DNA from: Candidatus Buchananbacteria bacterium
Lineage (GTDB): Bacteria; Patescibacteriota; Patescibacteriia; CAIXNZ01
DNA: 26,207 bases
NCBI GenBank assembly: GCA_030592165.1
Contig: JAUVKC010000005.1
Location: 1 to 26,207, forward strand
Direction of reading: 5' to 3'
In this document: in pieces, positions 21,782 through 26,207 of the stretch
Layout: each line of letters starts with the position of its first letter
How positions within the stretch are numbered: the first letter of the stretch is position 1
Notes under the pieces: generated by a model
What the model saw: only the letters and a program-made list of their open reading frames with translations
What the model was told of the DNA's origin: nothing
Database searches by the model: none
Position numbers and translations under genes: made by a program

Positions 21782-23125
21782 TTAAACTAGCGAAAACTCA
21801 AAGACTACAACGCCAAGCCGTTCCTTGTGGACAGGATAAATCTGTTTAAACAAAGAAAGAACTTCGTCTTTGGATTTTGAGTCTGGAGCAATCAGCTCCC
21901 ATTGTTCGATGTTCAGCATCTCCTCGAATGTTTTATATCTCCTGATATTGGCCACTTTCACCTTGGAATTTCCGTTGTGAGTTACAAGACTAATCCGTTC
22001 ACCAACATGAATACGGTTGATAGTATCGTAACCGACTCTTACTTCGAGGGTCTTCCTACCCGATTTAATTAGATCATAAAATCTTTTTTTTATTCTCATC
22101 GTTCTCATAGTTATTTCTCCTATATCCAAGCTCCACTGTTGGGTGACAACATTAGGATGGTATGCGGCGGGCAATGCCGCGTCTAATTTCCAACCAAGGC
22201 GTTGAAGTGACATCACTTCTTCAGCGATTGGATTAATGTGAACATACAATTTGTGTCCATACGGTACCAATTGATGAGGGATATCAATCAACAACGCCTC
22301 AAACGCAACTTGATTAGCTGAGATAAAAGGCATCACTTTAATCGGGTTCCCTTTCTTTGGTGTAGCTCCTACAACACCAATGATTCTCCCCGTACTGTCG
22401 GTCGCAACATAGATAAGCTTGTATTTTGTGTTAATGTCAAATGTTAATCTCCGACTATAACCTTCAAACAACGCTCGAATCCAGTCGTCATTAATACCCT
22501 CGAAAGAATCATACAGTTTTTCAAGAAGCAATTTTCTGACTTGTTCCTTCATGCTTTCATTTGTCTCATCAAACGGCAAAACTGAAACATGAAGCTGATC
22601 AAAAGACAGAAGATTACTTGTTCCGTAGAGAGGTTTATAAAGCATTGTTTCCGTTACACCAATCTTATAATGGCTTTCAGAACTACCTGCTATAATAAAA
22701 TCCTTACGAAGAAAAAACTGAAACGCTGAGATATTCTGTTTAGCCACGGTGCAGTATAACTGCCTAGATTGATTTTTTCTTGCATATTCTTCCGCGTGAG
22801 CAAGAAGACGACTACCAAGACCGTAACGACCTTGAAACTCATTAGCAACGATGAGAGGGCTAATTTTGTATGTGGATTGACGCTTGCCAACCACATGAAT
22901 CATGCCAGCACGTTCGCCATTTACTTCCGCTATAAACATACACTGTTCGAACGAAAAAAAACCGAGGCGATCCAAACCACCATTAATATGCGCTTCAAAT
23001 ATACGTCTTGCGTGTGCTCGATGATCACCTCCATAGTACGCCTCAAGGGCATATTGCATGAGATTCTCAACCCAAGAAAAATCGTCTTCGCAGGCCTCCC
23101 TGATCAATACATTGACTTCAGACAT
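21782..23125 (-). CDS. tandem GNAT acetyltransferase fused to an ASCH domain
   Basis: A 447-aa three-part protein. Residues 1-165 are a GNAT domain: LIREACEDDFSWVENLM, then motif A VANEFQGRYGLGSRLLAHAEEYA with the acetyl-CoA loop QGRYGLG. Residues 175-335 look like a second, more degenerate GNAT (IYVATDSTGRIIGVVGATP). Residues 341-447 are an ASCH domain (TMRIKKRFYDLIKSGRKTLEVRVGYD, IHVGERISL; Lys358, Glu361, Arg363). GNAT domains acetylate amines of small molecules, proteins or RNA; the target is unknown. A clear SD (GGAGGG) lies 8 nt before the ATG. Base composition is visibly less AT-rich than its neighbours, suggesting transfer. It faces the free ASCH gene. Confidence 0.88.
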   Translation of the reverse strand: MSEVNVLIREACEDDFSWVENLMQYALEAYYGGDHRAHARRIFEAHINGGLDRLGFFSFEQCMFIAEVNGERAGMIHVVGKRQSTYKISPLIVANEFQGRYGLGSRLLAHAEEYARKNQSRQLYCTVAKQNISAFQFFLRKDFIIAGSSESHYKIGVTETMLYKPLYGTSNLLSFDQLHVSVLPFDETNESMKEQVRKLLLEKLYDSFEGINDDWIRALFEGYSRRLTFDINTKYKLIYVATDSTGRIIGVVGATPKKGNPIKVMPFISANQVAFEALLIDIPHQLVPYGHKLYVHINPIAEEVMSLQRLGWKLDAALPAAYHPNVVTQQWSLDIGEITMRTMRIKKRFYDLIKSGRKTLEVRVGYDTINRIHVGERISLVTHNGNSKVKVANIRRYKTFEEMLNIEQWELIAPDSKSKDEVLSLFKQIYPVHKERLGVVVFEFSLV

Positions 23126-23228
23126 TTTTTAACCCTCCATTGACGAGCTACTACTTCATTTTGAAGTATGTATAACCCGATGGTTTGATTATTTAAGAAC
23201 AGCTTTGAAACTATTTTAATATTATAAT

Positions 23229-23257
23229 AATATAACACATATTTAATTTTAAGTCAA
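23229..23257 (-). promoter_or_regulatory. promoter of the GNAT-GNAT-ASCH gene
   Basis: Minus strand TTGACT (23252-23257), 17 nt, TATATT (23229-23234). The leader is about 97 nt and contains a palindrome (ACTTCAAAATGAAGT) and the SD. Confidence 0.7.
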
Positions 23258-23302
23258 CCGTTTCACTGTAAAATCTGTTTTGAAGTGCAATATAAGAACA
23301 TC

Positions 23303-23335
23303 AAAAAGGGCACACATTTGTTCTGTGTACCCTTT
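23303..23335 (-). terminator. terminator of small gene A
   Basis: Minus strand GGGTACACA-loop-TGTGTGCCC then TTTTT; it begins at the stop codon itself. The sequence is nearly the same as the terminator of gene B (23564-23598). Confidence 0.85.
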
Positions 23336-23507
23336 ACCAGGCGTTTGCCGATGGTGAACGTAGTTTTGCGTTTCTTTGTGATTCATCCTGTAAGAAAAAA
23401 ATACTAGGTAAATTTTCTTCTAACCTTATTACCGCTGGTAACATTCGCCCTGCTAACTTTCTTAAATTCTCCTCCATCTTTAAACGAAGAGCTTTATTTT
23501 TTTCCAT
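23334..23507 (-). CDS. twin small protein A with conserved C-terminal tail
   Basis: A 57-aa frame with an excellent SD (TAAGGAGGTAATACTT-ATG). The N-terminal half is basic and helical (MEKNKALRLKMEENLRKLAG). After MLPAVIRLEENLPSIFFLQDE comes the tail SQRNAKLRSPSANAW, ending on Trp. The same tail, with two changes in 15 residues, ends gene B. Over the last 45 coding bases the two genes differ at only four positions, two of them silent, so the peptide may be selected or the DNA recently copied. The terminator overlaps the stop. No family is recognised; options are a peptide precursor, a short regulator or toxin partner, or a gene-conversion product. Confidence 0.72.
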   Translation of the reverse strand: MEKNKALRLKMEENLRKLAGRMLPAVIRLEENLPSIFFLQDESQRNAKLRSPSANAW

Positions 23508-23563
23508 AAGTATTACCTCCTTAATGACAACTATATCATAATTTCTCTAATTTATCTTTATTA

Positions 23564-23598
23564 ATAAAAAAAGGCACACATTTTTCTGTGTGCCTTTT
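23564..23598 (-). terminator. terminator of small gene B
   Basis: AAAAGGCACACA / TGTGTGCCTTTT perfect 12-bp arms with a T-run on the minus strand. It overlaps the stop codon of gene B. Confidence 0.88.
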
Positions 23599-23761
23599 AC
23601 CAGGCGTCTGCCGATGGTGAACGCAGTTTAGCGTTTCTTTGTGCTTCAACCTGGCGTTTTACTGCAGCTGGAATTTCTTGTTTAAACTTTTTTAAAGATT
23701 TTTGCAATTTCTCAACTGCAACATTAAACACTTGCTTATCTTGTTTTGTTAGCTCTTTCAT
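23597..23761 (-). CDS. twin small protein B with conserved C-terminal tail
   Basis: A 54-aa frame with a near-perfect SD (AAGGAGGTGATTTAT-ATG). Residues 1-38 form a basic amphipathic helix (TKQDKQVFNVAVEKLQKSLK), followed by IPAAVKRQVE and the tail AQRNAKLRSPSADAW, almost the same as in gene A. N-terminal halves of A and B are not clearly alignable. A TATAAT box (23780-23785) lies about 10 nt before the SD, directly after the stop of ddl, so B can be transcribed on its own or from the upstream operon. No cysteines, so lanthionine or sactipeptide chemistry is not expected. Function unknown. Confidence 0.74.
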   Translation of the reverse strand: MKELTKQDKQVFNVAVEKLQKSLKKFKQEIPAAVKRQVEAQRNAKLRSPSADAW

Positions 23762-23779
23762 ATAAATCACCTCCTTATA

Positions 23780-23785
23780 ATTATA
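23780..23785 (-). promoter_or_regulatory. -10 box of small gene B
   Basis: TATAAT on the minus strand, 10 nt before the SD. The -35 position falls within the end of ddl and is poor. Confidence 0.45.
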
Positions 23786-23799
23786 TAATAACTTATTTA

Positions 23800-24781
23800 C
23801 TAAATTTTTCCTGCCAATTCAATAATCTTATTAATCAGATCTTTATAACTTAGCCCCTCATTCATAATTAATAAAGGATACATTGAATTTTTTGTAAATC
23901 CTGGTAATGTATTTATCTCATTAACATACAAATTATCATCTTTGATAAAAAAATCTATTCTGGCAAACCCCCTGCAATTACATAATTTATAAACCTTCTC
24001 AGCAAATTTTTTGATTTCAAAAATTGTTTCTTTTGATAAATCAGCCGGTATTTTTAATTCTGTCTTATTTAATTCATATTTATCGTCATAATCATAAAAA
24101 TCATTAAACGGTATTAATTCACCTGGGGTTGAAATTATCAATTCATTATTACCCAAAACAGCCACTTCAATTTCTCTAGGAGACTCTAGACCTTCTTCAA
24201 TAATCACTTTATCATCATGTTCAAAAGCTTTTTTTATAGCTGATTCTAATTTTTCAAAATCATTTATTTTCGTTATACCAACAGACGAACCTGAATTTGC
24301 TGGTTTAACAAATATTGGCAAAGTGAATTTTTTTTCAATTCTTTTTACTTTCTCTGAATAATTATCTTTTTGCAGAACTTCAAAGCCAACCTGGTTAAGC
24401 TTATTTTTATCCAACCATTCTTTAAAAACACCTTTATCCATACACAAAGCTGAACTTAAAACTTCACAACCGCAATATTTAATCTTTTGAGTCTCTAATA
24501 CACCCTGCAGGGCGCCATCTTCACCAAATCGTCCATGAGTCATGAGTAGCGCAATATTAAATATATCTTTAAACTGTTCAATTTTTATAATCTGCTCACT
24601 TTTCAAATCATTAATCTGATCAATACTATCTATTTGAAAAAACTTATTTTCCTTTGTCCAAAAAATTAAAACCAATTCATATTTATCATAATCAAAATTA
24701 TCTATAACATTTTTTGCTGAAACAACAGACACATCATGTTCATTACTTATCCCTCCAAATATTAAACCAATTTTTTTTCAT
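23800..24781 (-). CDS. ddl: D-alanine-D-alanine ligase, frameshifted at codon 4
   Basis: ATP-dependent ligation of two D-alanines for peptidoglycan. An in-frame GTG at 24732 gives only 310 aa starting at SVVSAKNV. The true start is the ATG at 24781: with one A removed from the A8 run (24771-24778) it reads MKKIGLIFGGISNEHDVSVV, the standard Ddl N-terminus, about 326 aa. Further motifs: THGRFGEDGALQGVLE, FVKPANSGSSVGI, IIEEGLESPREIEVAVLG, CRGFARIDFF and VNEINTLPGFT, all typical ATP-grasp/Ddl features. It starts one base after the YkgJ-like stop. The frameshift may be a sequencing error or corrected by slippage on the A run. Confidence 0.9.
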
Positions 24782-24782
24782 A

Positions 24783-25125
24783 TTATTTTATTTGAATAAA
24801 TTTTTCATTAACAAATTTTTCATGTTGGTTGTCAATTGATTCATTTAAATTTTCCTCAACACATGAGGTTTTTTTACAAATTTCAGGTCTACTTTCATAA
24901 TCTTTGCGTAATCCTGATTTTTTATCAAAATTCTTACATTTAAATGATTCATATTTAATCCCGTCGCCAAACTTACTAGAAACCAAAAGCCCATCTTTTT
25001 CCCATAGCAATTCACCATTTTTATTTCTTGGGATTAAATTGTCTGGAAAAAAACCTACCAACTTTTACGGGGTCACAACAGACTGAACATTTTTTTTCTA
25101 AACATGGTGCTTTTTTATTTTTCAT
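24783..25125 (-). CDS. YkgJ-like cysteine-cluster protein, frameshifted
   Basis: The ATG at 25125 overlaps the TGA of the histidine-kinase gene (ATGA). It reads MKNKKAPCLEKKCSVCCDPVKVGRFF; with one T removed from the T7 run on the minus strand (25046-25052) it continues PDNLIPRNKNGELL... to the stop at 24783, about 113 aa. CxxCC near the start and FKCKNFDKKSGLRKDYESRPEICKKTSC later match the zinc- or iron-binding YkgJ (UPF0153) pattern. One expected cysteine before DYESRP is Arg (CGC instead of TGC). A TTG at 25061 is the only start in the second frame. The role is unknown. It is the middle gene of the operon. Confidence 0.72.
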
Positions 25126-26207
25126 TTCTTACCTTTCTTCTCTTTTTTCAATAATTTATCATTTTTGATTTTAAATTTAATACAAAACTTTGACCCTTTA
25201 TTACTACCATCACTTTCAACCCAGATTTTACCACCATGTCTTTTGACAATTTGTTTGGCAATATACAGACCCAGCCCCGTACCTTCGGTATGGACAAGTT
25301 TAGCGCCACCAGCCCGGGAAAATTTCTGGAACATCATTGGCATCTCATCTTCTGCAAGTCCGCGACCAGTATCCTGGACACAATATAATATTGAATCCTT
25401 TTCTTGTTCTAAAATAATATTAACTGTACCTTTTTCAGTATATTTAATAGCGTTATCCATCAAATTCATGACAACTTCCCTAATTTTCTTTTGATCAACT
25501 ATTATTTCCGGTAAAGCTTTTTTCTGTTTTTCATAGATAAATTTCAAACCTTTATTCTTGGCGTGTTGTTCAAGTTCTTCAAAAACACTTTCTACAATAT
25601 CAGCCAGCTGAGTCTTGGCGAAATCATATTTCATTCTGCCACTTTCGATCCTGGAAATATTTAATAAATCTTCCACTAAAGTAATTATTCTCATAGTACT
25701 TTTGTAAACACGATCCAATGGTTCAACAATCGGCACAGGTATTTTACCAAAATCACCAGTATTTATCATGGAAATATATCCTTTAATAATTGTTAAAGGT
25801 GTCCGCAACTGATGAGAAGCAATTGAAATAAATTCTGACTTAGCTTTATCAAGTTTTTTCAGCTGGATATTAGCAGATTTTAATTCTTTAGTTCTTTCTG
25901 CAACTACTTTCTCCAAATAATCAGCAAATTGTTTTTGTTCCTGATAAAGTTTCGCGTTTTGCAAAGCTACCCCGGAATGTGAAGCGATAATTTCTAAAAC
26001 TTTCAAATCTTCCTGAGAATATACATCACCTGATTTTTTATCACCAAAAAATAATATCCCAACCAATTTTTCTCTCAAGTACATTGGCACTGCCAGATTA
26101 ATGCCATGTTCTTCAAATTGCGTTACTAAAATTTTCAAAACAGGATTATTAAGTTGCTCATTTATTTTAATCATTTCATCCCTGACAATAATTTCTTTTT
26201 CCTGATC
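25122..26207 (-). CDS. GAF-containing sensor histidine kinase (N-terminus beyond window)
   Basis: The frame stays open to the right edge (11 more codons before the ATG at 26174), so the gene is partial. Numbered from that ATG: a GAF-like sensor region (about 20-78, LAVPMYLREKLVGILFFGDK), a coiled coil (80-110), the HisKA H-box SIASHQLRTPLTIIKGY with phospho-acceptor His121, and HATPase: N-box VVMNLMDNAIKYT (Asn237, Asn241), G1 DTGRGL, G2 GTGLGLYIA. It phosphorylates a response regulator; none is adjacent and the receiver at 5812-6285 is a possible but unproven partner. No membrane span is visible in this part. The basic tail ends in TGA overlapping the next ATG. Confidence 0.93.
   Translation of the reverse strand, partial: DQEKEIIVRDEMIKINEQLNNPVLKILVTQFEEHGINLAVPMYLREKLVGILFFGDKKSGDVYSQEDLKVLEIIASHSGVALQNAKLYQEQKQFADYLEKVVAERTKELKSANIQLKKLDKAKSEFISIASHQLRTPLTIIKGYISMINTGDFGKIPVPIVEPLDRVYKSTMRIITLVEDLLNISRIESGRMKYDFAKTQLADIVESVFEELEQHAKNKGLKFIYEKQKKALPEIIVDQKKIREVVMNLMDNAIKYTEKGTVNIILEQEKDSILYCVQDTGRGLAEDEMPMMFQKFSRAGGAKLVHTEGTGLGLYIAKQIVKRHGGKIWVESDGSNKGSKFCIKFKIKNDKLLKKEKKGKK

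Noticed and set aside
21782..22110. N4-acetylcytidine eraser activity of the ASCH domains
   Set aside because: The position of YqfB Thr24 is Glu in both proteins, so the assignment cannot be made from sequence.

Overview
The window looks like a chromosomal piece of a low-GC Patescibacteria (CPR) bacterium, probably of the Parcubacteria side. This is inferred from AT-rich DNA, a short YidC, a NusA with a lysine-rich tail, very acidic secreted surface proteins, and many housekeeping genes without a Shine-Dalgarno (SD) sequence. TGA acts as a normal stop, so the TGA=Gly code of Gracilibacteria/Absconditabacteria is unlikely. No rRNA, CRISPR array, transposase or phage structural operon is visible.

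Layout, left to right. (1) 1-3263, minus strand: a secreted tail-fibre-like repeat protein running off the left edge, then a 633-aa acidic surface protein coupled to pyruvate kinase (3244-4677). (2) 4678-6300: a REPIN-like palindrome pair, a DUF4870/Tic20-like membrane protein, a cysteine-rich unknown with a full-length SD, and a lone receiver protein. (3) 6356-8590: groES-groEL behind a CIRCE operator. (4) 8579-10108: prephenate dehydrogenase-like and ACT-less prephenate dehydratase-like genes. (5) 10109-11730: a plus-strand 51-aa membrane peptide insulated by terminators, and a lipoprotein. (6) 11925-15584: O-antigen ligase/polymerase (frameshifted), a SPASM-type radical SAM protein and a nucleotidyltransferase-like protein. 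(7) 15870-20394: PRC-barrel protein, yidC, nusA, yraN, two membrane proteins and a methyltransferase. (8) 20566-21717, plus strand: ferredoxin, tRNA-Leu(GAG), tRNA-Val(UAC), free ASCH protein. (9) 21782-26207, minus strand: a GNAT-GNAT-ASCH fusion, two tiny genes sharing an almost identical C-terminal tail and terminator, then a histidine kinase, YkgJ-like and D-Ala-D-Ala ligase operon.

How it fits together: the housekeeping part (pyk, groESL, nusA-yidC, tRNAs) is ordinary. The accessory part is about the cell surface (fibre-like protein, acidic protein, O-antigen ligase, Ddl, lipoprotein) and small unknown proteins. Accessory genes tend to carry strong SDs; several core genes are SD-less, and two have a TATAAT box exactly 6 nt before the ATG, as expected of leaderless mRNAs. 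Three genes (O-antigen ligase, ddl, ykgJ-like) are each broken by one base at a homopolymer, which may be sequencing error or real slippage. The best candidates for something undescribed are the twin small genes at 23303-23761, the GNAT-GNAT-ASCH/ASCH pair beside the tRNAs, and the covarying palindromes.
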